Source: Plectrocnemia conspersa
Taxonomy: Eukaryota; Arthropoda; Insecta; Trichoptera; Polycentropodidae
NCBI GenBank assembly: GCA_009617715.1
Contig: VTFK01000330.1
Span: forward strand, 1-64,000
Length of the DNA stretch: 64,000 nt
Reading direction: 5' to 3'
The notes under the pieces were generated by a model. The model saw nothing but the letters and a program-made list of their open reading frames with translations, had not been told where the DNA came from and ran no database searches. Made by a program: the position numbers and the translations under genes. Shown one piece after another: positions 1 to 11,900 of this stretch. Numbering within the stretch: the first letter of the stretch is position 1; every line of letters begins with the position of its first letter.

Positions 1-558
1 TTAAAATTAATGTAAATAAAAGTTTCGTCTTCGGTTTTCGGAAAGGTCGTTTTATAAACAACATGTTTTATTTCATTTAAAATGTAAGATGCTAGACACA
101 TTTTCTGGCAGATAAACAAGGAAAAATATTAAGTAACGAGCGTATCGACCTTTAACTGTAAAAATGTCGTAGATTAAATATTTACAAAAGCATTATTTTT
201 ATAACGAATATAAAAAAAATTTAAGTGAATTGACTAATAAAGGCAGAAGGTTATATAGCCTTACTTTTTTTTTCTTTCAAGTATCTTTTAATTATATTTA
301 CCAATCATAAGCCACTACTAATACACGACAGCACATTAGTAGAATAGTATATCGTCCATTTAATTACAAAAATTTCCTAATAATTAATTTAAAACCTTAT
401 AAATTAAATTGCAAAGTTATGAATTCATACTTTAAATGAAGCAAGCATTTTTTTTTTGCTTAAAGATTTATTACAACACTAAATACTTAACAATTAGGTA
501 TAAATATTCTAAGTGTAAAAGTTAGTTTAACGGCGATACTGCCGTTTTTATTAAAAAC
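1..558. other. A+T-rich noncoding DNA
   Basis: Homopolymer-rich sequence without an open frame, RNA gene or repeat that I can recognise. It ends where the first copy of the dispersed repeat begins. Confidence 0.6.
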
Positions 559-724
559 ATTCACATTCACACTTGAACATCCACTTTGGAGTTTAATGCA
601 CCAGAACTTTCAGACTTACTTAGTTCATACGAAATTAAAACAAAGAAAACTAGACTCAATTTCAAATCATTGAAGATCGCAAAAACCGCCGCTTCTCTCT
701 TCGCATTCCCTGGTCCAGCTTGTT
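559..724 (+). repeat. Dispersed repeat, copy 1 (SINE/MITE-like)
   Basis: This segment matches 46010-46210 (same strand) and 28043-28216 (opposite strand). The best conserved part is CCGCTTCTCTCTTCGC at 689-704, followed by ATTCCCT. Shared blocks before it include an ACATCC-type segment near 578-588, CTTTGGAG near 584-591 and ACTTAGTT near 617-624. This copy ends at AGCTTG and lacks the 3' extension, down to CTTTAAAGACA, that the other two share. There is no coding potential. It could be a short nonautonomous element; I see no tRNA-like A/B boxes and cannot define its termini. Confidence 0.75.
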
Positions 725-870
725 AAATTATTATTTTCCAAGAAATACTAAAAATTAATTTAATAAATGTTTAGATATAGACTATTCTATTTGTTACTAT
801 TTTAGTTTATTCCTATAATATTGTATAATTATAAACACATACTTTTATAATTTGTAAAATTACAATAATT
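725..870. other. A+T-rich noncoding DNA
   Basis: Nothing recognisable is seen between the dispersed repeat and the exon-like module. Confidence 0.5.
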
Positions 871-957
871 ATATATTAAACATTAATCAATTATTTTTTT
901 CTTGTTTCAGGTGTGTAATTGGTCAAATAATTAACATATAAAAATAACGGTGATGTA
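871..957 (+). other. Exon-like module 1: acceptor, 39-nt insert, donor-like GTGATG
   Basis: ATTAAT (branch-site-like) and a pyrimidine tract lead to TTTTCTTGTTTCAG (897-910). A 39-nt insert (911-949) follows, then GTGATGTA (950-957). The same arrangement with the same 39-nt spacing occurs at 60980-61066. By hand count the identity is 32/40 upstream, 23/39 in the insert and 8/8 at the donor-like end, without gaps. The insert here has a stop in all three frames, so if it was ever a coding exon it is now dead or untranslated. It may instead be a fragment of an unrecognised repeat. Confidence 0.4.
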
Positions 958-1790
958 TATACGTTGCTTATGTATAATATTTTTTCCATATTCGATATTT
1001 TTTATTATCAATGTAATAATTGAATTTTAAGAGGTTCTTAATTTTTCTAAAATTAAAATTTTACAGTTAATTATATTTTTTACAACAAAAAACATTAGTT
1101 ATATTTAAATTTGCGTTTTTCTATTTTTATGTATATTTTAATTTTTATTTTTAAGGAATTCTGTGTGAATAAGTTTGTATATTGTAGTTTTAGAAAAAGA
1201 CTCAAATTTATATTAATGCACGTTTTCGAAAATAAGAATTGAAAAACTATTAATAAAATTAATTTTGTTATTCGACCCAGAAGCGAACCTTAAAGTTTTT
1301 TCGTTAAAGTAGAACATTAATCCATTAATAAAATTTGCCAATTTAAACCTTTTGCCTATTCACTTTAATATATCGTATGAGTTTGTTTGTTTTATTAGGA
1401 AGTTCATAAAACTCAAGTTACATTTAAATGTATTTTTATTGTTCAATGAGTCATGCAAAAATATAGATATAACTTGAACATTTTAAAGTTTAAATTTAAA
1501 ATATTGTAATAGATGTTATGATATAATAAATAAAATATTTTAGCTTAAGAAGTATTATTGCTTAATATTAAAATAATAATTATTTAGTAGTTAAATTAGT
1601 TTATATTTAGTTAGGTTGTGCTATGTAATAAACCATTCTTAAAAGTCAGTAAGGCATGTTGTGTTGTGTTTGTTTATGTACGACAAAAAAATGTCTAAAA
1701 ATAATATAAACAAAATACAGTATTATAATTGTCTCACATTGCTTCAAGAGATTCTGTGTCGTGACGACTCAAGAATATATTTCCGGAAAC
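958..1790. other. A+T-rich desert
   Basis: Very A+T-rich with no gene, RNA or repeat seen. A short TGTTGTGTTGTGTT tract lies near 1659-1672. Confidence 0.5.
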
Positions 1791-2022
1791 TTGAGATACA
1801 AGTATCTCAATCTTTTCAAAAAAATTAACTTTAGATTTAAAAATATAAATATTTTCAGTGCTGTTTTCAGCACTAGTACTTCAGTACGATCTCTTTATAT
1901 GTAATCCATGTATAACAAAATACTCTTTGCTGATAGACGAAATTCAAATAAAATATCTTTGACATCTCAACAAAAGGTAATTCGGGTTCTTATTTGTATC
2001 CTAGTGGCTTTTTGCTAGGATA
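1791..2022. repeat. Cluster of three short perfect inverted repeats
   Basis: There are three stem-loops in 232 bp. TTGAGATAC/GTATCTCAA lies at 1791-1799/1802-1810 with a 2-nt centre. AGTGCTG/CAGCACT lies at 1857-1863/1868-1874 with a TTTT loop. TATCCTAG/CTAGGATA lies at 1997-2004/2015-2022 with a 10-nt loop. Each is short enough to be chance in this composition; the clustering is what stands out. No function is assigned. Confidence 0.5.
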
Positions 2023-3390
2023 ACATAACTACTTTTAGCTGCCAGTTTTTGAGTGCCCTAGAATGTCGCGATCGCTTCCGAATTAATAAAAATATAAGTA
2101 GGTCAAAATTATTTAATGTGTTATTTTTTATAAGAATACAGAATTTTTTTTAAGTTGAATACAAATAGAACAGTTAAACGTATGGTAATTACGCGTCTGA
2201 GTGAATCGTTAACATTTTTTTAGTGACAAAAAATATCCTCGTGAAGAAAGTAGTACAATAATGGTAAATACGCATGTAAGAAACAAACGCATTAATCAAG
2301 TACCAAAAAAAAGTATGCGTATGTTTGTCGAGCAAAAAATATACATAACGACGTGTATAGACACGCGTTCGCCCTAAGGGCCGCCGGAAACTAAAAAGGG
2401 ACTACACTTTTTTTGCGTCCTTTCAACTCGTTAGGTTTATCTTTGAAGGTTCCGTTCTAATGTGACCGTGCATTTCGAACTTGATTTCACACATTACCTA
2501 ATATTTGTTTTTTTGGCACAAACGACTCTGACCCTTTTTGATTGTGCATTGTTTGACCATGATTTTTTCGGTCCACGTCACTTTCATGTATAAATTTTAA
2601 TTTGGTAAAAAGTAAAAGGTCGTGTTTATATGTACATTACGTTTCTTTGTAGGTTTGGGCATTATATGTATATATACATATGATGTCCGAAATAAAATGC
2701 GACATACATAGATATGTATGTATATAGTCAAAAAATGATAGAAATGGCACTTGACAAGATTAATAGCACTTGAAGGGTTTGCGCTAGAATATATTTTATA
2801 TTATGCGGTATGACATTGTCATTTCCTTAAGTTATTGATTATAGATGTCCAAGTATACAATTTATTGTATTACACACATATAATATGTATGTACCATTAA
2901 ACATATAAAATAACATATTATACATTTAATACATATATGAGTTACATTAGCTCATTGTGAAAAACTTCAAAAGTATCATTTTATAAAATATATCTCAATA
3001 TATTTTAATTCATTCATAACAATCATAGTGTAAGAAAACCTAACATTAGTTGATCTATCAATATTATAATAAAACTTAAAAATTAACATTTATTTTTGTA
3101 CAAACTTTCAAATACCTCTCAAATTTTTTTAACATTTATCACCAACCGGTTAATTAAAAAAATGAAGAATTGACGTTGGTGATTAAAAGCAGCTGATAAA
3201 TGTATTGATAATTAGTTCCTTAAAATAATTTATTTGATGAATGTAACTAAGTGTCGAAAACAGTTATTTAGATAATATATTAATAGTATAAATAAATCAA
3301 AAAATAAAAATTATAGTTAATCTTTAAATCTTTACTTTCCGAACATGCTTTTGGTGTATGTACCTAAAAGCATCTCTCATCAGTTTATGC
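2023..3390. other. Noncoding DNA with a small CpG-bearing patch
   Basis: Mostly A+T-rich. About 2340-2600 is more complex and carries several CpGs. Alternating ATGTAT/ATACAT sequence near 2660-2725 forms small palindromes such as ACATACATA/TATGTATGT (2702-2721). No gene is seen. Confidence 0.45.
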
Positions 3391-3970
3391 TTCGCTAACG
3401 ATAGTTTAATACCCACTTTGACTTATCTGTTTACAAACGAATGGCTTTCTCTCTTTCTCTTTCTCTATTATGTTATATTGTAAAACGAAAGGATCTTATT
3501 GATCTCAATAGACATTCTGATAAGGTCAAATTTGGCTAATTTCTTACATGCATTATTAATTATTTAATCGCATGATATAAATTAACACGCATCCCCTAAT
3601 CACACGTTATCCGTTCAAAGTGACTTGATTCCATTTCCAATCAGTTTAGCATAACGAATTAGCCACTTTCGGGCATGTACATATTTGTTGATTTGATTAT
3701 TAACGATATCTGTATCAGAGTCCCGATTAAGTCAATAAGGTGTGCGACTCACTTAAACCAAACTGCCGACAAACTTTGAGCACGCGTGTTACATAATCAA
3801 GGATATTGTTTTGGATCCCCTGGAACTGTATAATATGTACATAATTTTCCAGGAACAACCCTTTCGAAGGAATGCCTAATTGGTAATGCTATATGTAGAT
3901 AGGACTGATTTTGTAGAGCGTACATTGACACAAAATTTAATCTAGCCGACGATTGGAAAGTTAATGGTGT
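3391..3970. other. Higher-complexity noncoding island
   Basis: Sequence complexity and C+G rise relative to both flanks. A pyrimidine tract (CTCTCTTTCTCTTTCTC) lies at about 3449-3465. There is no credible open frame. This is a candidate conserved or regulatory segment, on composition alone. Confidence 0.3.
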
Positions 3971-4589
3971 CTTTCAGTCAAAATATTTTATACTAGGATT
4001 GTTTCAAGGTGTAATTAAGAAATCAAATTTAAATAATGAAATAATAACATAGCTTTAGAAAAATATAGATAAATTTAACAAGCGTTGATTAAATATAATA
4101 TAAAATATAAACTGTGTATCTTTTCTACCTTTCACAACTAAGTCATATTTTTATGACTAATAATTTAACACTATACTTACAATAAATTACATTTCTAGTG
4201 ACTTTCATCAAAAAAAAAAAAAAAAACTGTTAACTTATACATGCTTGCGCAATATTTTTATGTTATTAAATATTATTTTTCCTTGCACTAAAAATAAATT
4301 GTATTTTAACAGTTCACTGACTACCACCTATAAAGTTATTTTCATGCTTCTTTTAAGTGTTAATAAATTACGACCTATAAACTTGTTATCATTAGCTTTT
4401 GAACGCTGTATTTTCTATTCTCAATGTTATACTAAAATTTAATAAATATATATTATCAACGATTATATTAATCGAGTTAGCTCAAATATCATTAGTATCA
4501 GCTCGTTAAAATTGTCGTAATTATATATAACTTACTTTATTGATTATTAAATTAATTAAAATTAAAAAGCATTCGAAAAAAAATAATTA
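3971..4589. other. A+T-rich DNA with a poly-A run
   Basis: A 17-nt A run lies at about 4210-4226. A 65-codon frame at 4245-4442 contains RPINLLSLAFERCI, which faintly recalls the YRPIS-L-FE-I motif of non-LTR reverse transcriptases. It lies out of order relative to the element starting near 4590, so I do not call it. Confidence 0.35.
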
Positions 4590-5685
4590 CGGCAATTAAA
4601 AACCTTAATGAACAAACGGACTGATTATATTCGCGATACAATTCAGAGTATAAAAAAAAGCAATCGCACAGTATATGACTCATTATGAAAAGTAACTAAA
4701 TCATTTAAAAATAAATACACAGAAATTCCACGGTTGAAAACTGCAAATATCATAGCTTACAGGGATCAGCGTAAGGTGAATATGTTAGCTGACGCTTTTT
4801 CTGTATCGTACGAACTTACTGCTAATTTTAAACCCTCTTAAACTGAAAATTAAGTAGATAGATCAAAAAAAAAAAAAGCTTCCGCGGTAGAAAAGGATCT
4901 AATTAACAAAATAAGCTCACGGGAAATTTTAAATGTTAATAAAAAGTTCTGGATTTGACAAGATTACATAAAAAGTTGATTAAACACCTTTTTGGATCTT
5001 GCATTTCTTACTTAATAAACATCTTTAACGACTGCCAATCTCTTGGGTATTTTCCAACCGCTTTGAAAATCGCTAAAATTGATTTAATAAAAAATCCCGA
5101 TAAAAATCTTTCAAGTCTGATTAGTTACCGTCCCGTCAGTTTAAAACTGTCATTTAGAAAAATATTTGAAAATGTAATCCTTATGCGTTTGAAAGAATCA
5201 TTGAGAAATATAAATATTAACGAAGAGTTTATTTTCCACGAAAATCACTTGACAACACAATAATCTATTAGCTTAACGGGGCACATTTTTAATATGAAAA
5301 AAAGTACAGGACTTTTGATGATTGATATAGAAAAAGCTTTGGACACACTATTAAATGACGGTTTGGTTCATAAACTATACAAAAATAAAAGCTCTGACTA
5401 TCTGCTCCGCTTAAAAGTGGAAACATTGTTGTTTCACTAAATAATGTACACTCGAATCTTCGTAAAATATTAATAGGTGTACCGCAGGTAAGTTTTCTCG
5501 GATCGTTCCTCTGTATCTTGTATACAAACAATTTAACAAAAATAAATAATACCTGTTCATCTACTTTAACAAGTTCTTACGATCTTAAACCAACCGCGAA
5601 TAAATTATAAAAATCTTTTAAGATCTTAAATAAATATTTTGAGAGATGGAAAATTAAAATCAACCGAATTAAAATTTTATTTTAT
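4590..5685 (+). mobile_element. Decayed Jockey-type non-LTR retrotransposon (family A), ORF2 fragment
   Basis: Reading across frameshifts and stops gives a collinear part of a Jockey-like ORF2. First comes the linker before the RT (RDTIQSIKKSNRTVYDSL, then EIPRL and LADAF near 4640-4800). RT begins with IDLIKNPDKN and SYRPVSL (about 5080-5145), KIFENVILMRLKES, then INEEFIFHENHLTTQ (about 5213-5262). The palm is IDIEKALDTLLND and GLVHKLYKN (5320-5390), then the degraded GVPQGS region (GVPQVSFLGSFL, about 5478-5515) and FERWKIKIN near 5640. The catalytic YxDD is not intact. The endonuclease and 3' end are missing, so this is a 5'-truncated, mutated copy. The longest surviving frame is 102 codons (4955-5263). 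Confidence 0.88.
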
Positions 5686-6470
5686 ATTTTTAATTTACTT
5701 TTGTAAGCTAAAAATATTTTCTGCTAAGCATAGTTATTCAATATTGCCAAAATGAATGTCATTAACCAGCAATGTGGTTTATTATTTTTTTATGTTATAC
5801 ATTTTAATGCACTACAAATTAAATATTTAATGGATTTTTAATCATAATATTGGTATTTTACATTAAATATTAAATAAAATTTATTGACTCATTTAAATTA
5901 TATAATACTAACTATGTTAATCGACTTTATTTATAGATTTAAACTTATTTATTATTCATTATAATTAACTTATGTATCCTGTTATCACGAATTCATTTAA
6001 ATATGTAGCTATATGCAATATTTGTGGTATTGCGTGTTGAAAAGCACGTATTCTACGAAAGTTGAAAATAGCACGATTGACCTAAAAATTGCAGTCAGAC
6101 TGAAATGTGCAAATGTCATGTCGTTACTGTTCACCGTTTGGGAGGAATTAAATTGACAAACAGACATACACATGTTTTTTATGCTTAACAGTTTAAATAT
6201 TTATCTTAATTTATAAACTTTAATAAGGCAGACGACTTATAATAGCTTTAGTTTTTTTTTTCAATAACTTGATCATTTAGATTTACACTTAATTAAACAT
6301 TTTAATCCGTACAAAGAAAAGTTTTTAATTTTGAATTATGTACTATACATTTCATATTTACTTTATACAATAATAAATTAAATTCAGGTACACATACAAT
6401 TGAGTTTCGAGAATTCAATTCATCAAAACGCACAATAAAAGGATCTTTGTCGACTGGGGGAGCGATTAAG
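5686..6470. other. A+T-rich noncoding DNA
   Basis: No gene or recognisable repeat. A slightly more complex stretch at about 6000-6170 shows no motif that I can name. Confidence 0.45.
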
Positions 6471-6800
6471 TTATAATAAAAGAAAAGGAACAAAGCTTGC
6501 GTCACTCGTCGGTTTCCGCTCGGATTCGCGGATTACAAGGACTCGTATAATATACTTACTGTGGGCTAGAATATAAGAATTGAAGATCGACCAGATCCAG
6601 AGAATATAATTAATCGTTTCGTCAGCTCGGCTCTAGATAACTCTCGGCTCGCGGAAAGTTCACAATGTCGGAAGTTTGAAATATTTTACGCTTTGTGGTT
6701 TCGCCATTCTCCAGAAAAAGTACATTGAGAGCCAAAGTTGCGCCGCAAGGAGTTCGCGTCTTCTCCCCGACCGTAAAACACTCAATTTATGCGTATCTAT
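6471..6800. other. CpG-bearing noncoding island
   Basis: Contains many CpGs and a repeated CTCGGCTC motif near 6626-6650 (CAGCTCGGCTCTAG then ACTCTCGGCTCGCGG). An unassigned 130-codon frame begins inside it at 6676 and runs out into A+T-rich lysine/isoleucine codons by 7068, which argues against a real protein. It could be regulatory. Confidence 0.35.
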
Positions 6801-7240
6801 AGGTATCTTATTTATATACATAGGTATGATGTTATGTATTAAGAAAAAAGTTCAAAAGCATTACTGCGCACAAATAACAACTCCCATTTTTGATACACTC
6901 TTGAGTCTTTCCAGACGCGCTTTAACTTTTATCAAAGTTATTCAAATACACGCAGACACCATCCGGCTTAGAAGCGTTGTGAAAAAAAAGAATATGATGG
7001 ATTTGTTAAAACTTCTTCAAATAGTTTTAAAAATAAATATTAAAAAAAATATCTCAATATTAATCTGAGATGTTTAATAATGATACATTATACAGCATAT
7101 TTTACAGTAATGATATAAATTTGATATAAATATATAATAATATACATCAACTATTATTTTTAATATGGTTAGATCTAAAAAAAATCTAGTAGCCACTAAT
7201 ATCGGATTCACGTTATTTAGGACCTCTATATCGTTATAAT
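6801..7240. other. A+T-rich noncoding DNA
   Basis: Nothing recognised beyond the tail of the chance frame that starts at 6676. Confidence 0.4.
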
Positions 7241-7530
7241 ACTTACCGTAAATTAGATCCGATGAAAATGTAGTCCGCGTATAATCTGTTTTTCGTAGAA
7301 TTGTCTCAGTTAAACGCTGTCCTTCCGAAAAGGTTTACAGTGCGGGGGGTATGCAGGGGTGTACCAAGTTTCGATATAATCTCGAGGGCGTTAACTCTAT
7401 TCATTCCCTATTTCATTGACAGTAATTTGCCTAATTCAGTTTGCACGGATACTCTGAAAACTTACTAACTTTCAGGCGTGCATGTCCAAGCTAAGGGATA
7501 TTTAATGGAAAATAACCCTAATTTAAATCA
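7241..7530. other. Higher-complexity noncoding island
   Basis: Contains a purine-rich GTGCGGGGGGTATGCAGGGG stretch at about 7341-7360 and CTCGAGGGCGTTAAC near 7381. No open frame is seen. A candidate conserved noncoding segment by composition only. Confidence 0.3.
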
Positions 7531-7895
7531 GCAAAGATACGTTAAATAACATTCGACACCTAAACGGCTCTGTATATTTTGCATAAAAACTATAAGATAT
7601 ATTTATATCAATTATTGAAAACATATGTTTTAATTACCGCTAAAACTCTTCTAGGCTTACTAATTTGTGACAAATGTACATGAAAAAATTAGGGTAGGTA
7701 CATCTATTTTATTTATTTTTGATATACTATTTTGTTAATATTGTAGCTACAATATAATAGAAAATCTGAAAAAAAATGAAAGAAAATAAAAAATAAATTA
7801 ACTGCTAATTTAGATCAAGATCTAAAATCATCATAGTGTGTTTTTTAGCCTCTAAAGTAATTTGTACTTATATTTAAATTTAGGGTTTTTATTAT
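7531..7895. other. A+T-rich noncoding DNA
   Basis: No gene, RNA or repeat is recognised before the reverse-strand retrotransposon fragment. Confidence 0.45.
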
Positions 7896-8335
7896 CCTAG
7901 TCTTCGATATGTGAGATCGCGTACAGAAGAAAACTTGAATTTGTAACTGCTGTATTTATGTCATTAATAGATAATATTAAGAGCAGAGGGCCCAGGTTGG
8001 ACCCTTGAGGAACTCCCGAAGGGATGAAATATTCTTTCGATAATCGGCCCCCCATAGGTTACAAACTGTCTGCGATCGCTAAAAGTACTCAAAAATAACC
8101 GAGTTAAATTATCCGAGCCTCCGATGTTAGACAATTTTTTTAATAATAACCCATGACAAACCTTATCGAAGGCCTTCTTAAAATCTGTATATACGACCTC
8201 TATATGAATTCCCACATTGAGTGAATTTGTCACTGTTTTGATGAAAGACTAGTAACGGTGGAACGGGCGGAACGAAACCCATGCTGTTGGTCCAACAAAA
8301 GTTATTGAAGACATGTGAATAATTATTTTAAATAA
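7896..8335 (-). mobile_element. Decayed CR1/Jockey-type non-LTR retrotransposon (family B), RT core
   Basis: The reverse strand reads from about 8300 down: QQHGFRSARSTVTSL (RT motif before the palm), a frameshift, VVYTDFKKAFDKVCH (palm motif A with its Asp), the SDRRQFVTYGG loop, a second frameshift, then GVPQGSNLGPLL (about 7984-8020) and SIND. The equivalent of YADD is degraded to LYAIS. These motifs are standard for Jockey/CR1-group reverse transcriptases. The longest surviving frame is 89 codons (7964-8233). It shares DNA-level similarity with the copy at 31391-31735, including GTTTTGTTGGACCAAC-like sequence upstream of the palm. Confidence 0.9.
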
Positions 8336-8734
8336 TTTATCAGGAGCTGGCAACACTGCGATTGAGAAGGAAAAATATTTTAATTTAAAAAAAATATCTT
8401 TTGATTTTTTTGAAATGAAATAAACATTTAAGAATATTATTCTTTTGTTTCATTGAAAAAACGACATTCATTTCGAGATTACCAGTTTAATTGAATCCGT
8501 TTTATTCCGATTTATTTTAACTCTAAAGATTTTTGTAAATTATTCGAGTGTTTTAAGACCGCAGGCATTTGCCTAAATATTTGTATCGTTAACATACATA
8601 AATAAACGCGTATTTTTTAATTTTCGGGTAATGTTTATATATAAAATAAAGTGAAGTGCCTGAGCAAACGGACCATAGCTGGAATTTTACGAGGTACCGA
8701 GTGTTCATTATTTAGCCGAACAACATAGCTTTTA
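8336..8734. other. Noncoding DNA between two retrotransposon fragments
   Basis: Mixed-composition sequence with no recognised motif. It could include decayed element sequence too diverged to read. Confidence 0.4.
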
Positions 8735-9050
8735 CTCTTATGTATAAACATATTGAGCCTAGCAAGTCAAGGATTTTATATAGCTTGTGAATCAAATCGT
8801 TATGCCATATGTTGTTCTATATCTAACATTAAAAAACCTGTACTGTTCTTTCATATTAAAATAAGCACTTATATGCTCTGTCAAACTAATAGGCTTCTGT
8901 GTTGTCGAGTGATTTTTAGAAAATTCGAACTGTTCGTTAATATTTTTACTCACTAGAGATTGTTTAAGCGCATAGAAATATGTTTTCAAATATTTTACCA
9001 AGTGAAGGTAATACACCAATCTAATCGAAATTTATTGTATCAGTCTTTTT
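8735..9050 (-). mobile_element. Decayed Jockey-type non-LTR retrotransposon (family A), RT fragment, copy 2
   Basis: The reverse strand reads GVLPSLGKIFENIFL (9035 down), INEQFEFSKNHSTTQ, ISLTEHI, then IEQH and NDLIHKLYKIL in a shifted frame. Copy 1 at 4590-5685 has the equivalent INEEFIFHENHLTTQ, ISLTGHI and GLVHKLYKN, so both come from one family. Only the fingers/palm entry of RT remains. It is broken by at least two frameshifts. Confidence 0.85.
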
Positions 9051-10345
9051 TATTAAATGAGTTATAGTTGTTTTACAAATGGTTGAAAAATACTGTAATG
9101 GTTGTAAATTTAACGAGGTGATTATTTAATGTGTTACATAATCGGTGAATTTTAGGACTTGATATTAAAAATTTTCGGTTAGCAAACTTTGAATTTATTG
9201 TTATCTAATTCTTCTAGTTTTCTTATTGATCTATTGATTTTTATTTTAATTAAAGAACGTTTAAAATTATTAGTGAGTTTTTACGATATAGAAAAAACCT
9301 CAGTTAGCATTTCTATTCCTCCCTGAGTCTTGATTTTCACATATGGTAGAAATAAATCTAATAGTGGGGAAAATAATGGTTATATTTTACAGTGAAAATT
9401 CATTTGAGTGGTATTATTCATTGCGTTTTATTTAGAACTATTTATGCCACTTAAAATACGCAATCAATGATATATTCTTCTGAAGCTTTTCGACGCATGT
9501 ATTATATGTACATACACTAGATTCAGATATCTCAAAAATATGCATAAAAAATACGATGAGACGTAAAGAAAATTTAATTTAAATATATCTTATTAATACT
9601 GTAATTACACAGCTAAGTTTAGATAATTTGATTTGGTAGGGAAAATTATCGTATTGAGAATTCATTAAAACTATTTATATATAGATAGTTTTAATATATT
9701 TTTGTAAATACAGCATCTTAAGAAGTTGTCATTAGTTATTTTAGACATTAAGCGTTTTAAAGTATATTATACAGCGTGGCGTAAACAATTAATTCTCGTC
9801 TTATTCGAGTTTCTTTGCAAATCCAATAAACTTACATATAACGATCCTGAACATTATTATTATAATATTAAAATAAATAAAATAAACCTTGAACACGCAG
9901 TTGCATACAGCATCACATATGTTTATATTATCATTGATAGCAAAATAATCAAGATATTAAAACTACATGTAAACAAAGTCCTACTAAAAAAGCTAATACT
10001 GAATACAATATATTTTCTTTATGAAGCATTACATATATTCTCAATTTCCAGCGTTATAGAATTGCTATTGTTCATATTTTCTATGCGCTAATTTATAACC
10101 TGTTTAAAATATAGTAGTGCGATTAAACAAGTACTAGTTTTTTCTTATTATATACCTTTTTCATGAAATAACATTTTTTGACGCTGACCAGATTAAATGA
10201 TGATTAATCACATATCACAGATTATTATTTACTTCAAATTATTATATTTTTTATTTTAAGATTTTTTTAGATGTTTAATCCAATCATTCACACTTTATTT
10301 TATATCACACCATATTCACTTAATACATATATACATTGAGCTTTA
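9051..10345. other. A+T-rich desert
   Basis: Contains an unassigned 121-codon frame at 9726-10091 made almost entirely of A+T-rich codons (I, L, Y, K, N). This is expected by chance here. No other feature is seen. Confidence 0.45.
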
Positions 10346-10735
10346 AGTGATTGATTGATATTGCTCAACCCCGGCTGTTGATACAACCCCTCGGAAGCAA
10401 ATCAACAGGTTTTCTTAATTTTTTCCTCTCTGCTCAATTATATTTTTTATATATATTTATTTTGGACACCAGAGAATCAATCAATCCCTTATTTTCTTGG
10501 GATAAATCTTGTCAAATGATCGGACGCTTTCCTTAGATGGATAATGGGCTTTATCTCGCGGCCTTGTAATCCTCGCGTGAAAAGCTTAACAAAAGCTCTC
10601 GCCGCCTTGGTGTGTTCCTTTGATCAGATTTTTTTTAAATATGTATGCAAAAGTATATTTTTTGAAAAAAAAAACATATTTTGCAACAATGCTAAACGCA
10701 AGTGTGTGACGTGCGTTCTATATTTATAAAGCCGC
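10346..10735. other. Higher-complexity noncoding island
   Basis: CpG-bearing sequence (for example CTCGCGGCCTTGTAATCC at about 10555-10572) flanked by poly-T/A. Two 61-codon frames cross it without a recognisable domain. Candidate conserved noncoding DNA. Confidence 0.3.
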
Positions 10736-10889
10736 GTTTTATAAGCGTGATGATGAATTATGATCATAATATTACGCAGTATACTTTTATTATGTGTATA
10801 CAAGATAAAAAAATTTAAATCTGCGAATTGGTCAAATAAAAATAATTGAAATGTTATTATTACATTTATTTTACGCTTTTTTTTTTATA

Positions 10890-11340
10890 GCAATGAAGCT
10901 AAAATAACAGGTCTTGGAAGTTGGAGAATTTTCACTGGCATGTCAAGTTATATTATTGTCGGCTATGATTTCCCCAGAGCAACCAGAATTGTCGTAATGT
11001 TTTCTTATAATGCTCTCTGGATGATCCGCTTATGTTTCTCGTGTCGATGCGATCTTTTGGCTTGCTCGTCCATGCTGCTGTGGCTCCCATTCTGTAATTA
11101 ATTGTCATGTATTTTATGATGCTGATTCGAGACAGTTCTGGCGAATTGCAGATATTAATGTTTGCCAGCCAACTGCATCGTCTTTACGACACACTGAAAC
11201 GGTCCATATGACCACTTTGGCGGTCGGTTACCAACAGGAAAAAGAATAATAATATTATGTGCATGATAGAATGAATTATCTAGCTAGCGCTCGTATCCTC
11301 TTAATCAAAGATTATTTTATTCGACGGTACTTAGTCAATG
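10890..11340. other. Higher-complexity island with a short reverse-strand open frame
   Basis: One of the most complex stretches in the first 12 kb. On the reverse strand an acceptor-like TTAATTACAG (11092-11101) is followed by a 45-codon frame (11090 to 10953) starting MGATAAWTSKPKD. An overlapping frame gives SMDEQAKRSHRHEKHKRI. Neither resembles a family I know. It may be an exon, but a conserved noncoding element is equally likely. Confidence 0.25.
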
Positions 11341-11900
11341 TATTGAAACGAATGTGTTATTGGGTGGTCCATTGAATATTTATAATTATTTACGCAGTGT
11401 GTGGACTTACTTTCGACCATGTTGATTTTTCTTTTCGATTGTTTGAAATTGTTGTTAGGATGCTCTTTAAATTACAATAAAATCTGCAGGTGTCAACAAT
11501 AATAACACATTTTGTATTATGTTTTTATCGCAAAGAGAATTGCAATATATTGATTATAAAAAGATAATCTATTATCGATTTCAATATAAATATTAATGTA
11601 CAATTTATTATTTTAAGCACGTGTGTGATTATGATAAAATATTATACATATTTCAATAATTTAAGCTAAGTTTTATAGTTAGGACTATGTTTTAAAATAT
11701 AAGTTATTACTAAGAAGAATAAAAATCTCAAATTATAAAAAAAACTATTATAACTTTTAATGCTTTATTTTTTACTCTTTTACGCAAATTTTACAATGAA
11801 ATAATATGTTATATGCCACCTAATTATTATTTTTATCCAAAACATTACCAAATTAATTAAAACCGATTTTTTATCTCCATCAAGATTTTTAACATTTTTA
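11341..11900. other. A+T-rich noncoding DNA
   Basis: Nothing recognised. Confidence 0.45.

Noticed and set aside
4245..4442. RPINLLSLAFERCI as a further RT fragment
   Set aside because: Only one short motif-like match, out of order relative to the element starting near 4590. It may be coincidence.
9726..10091. 121-codon open frame
   Set aside because: Built almost wholly of A+T-rich codons with no domain. Typical chance frame in this base composition.
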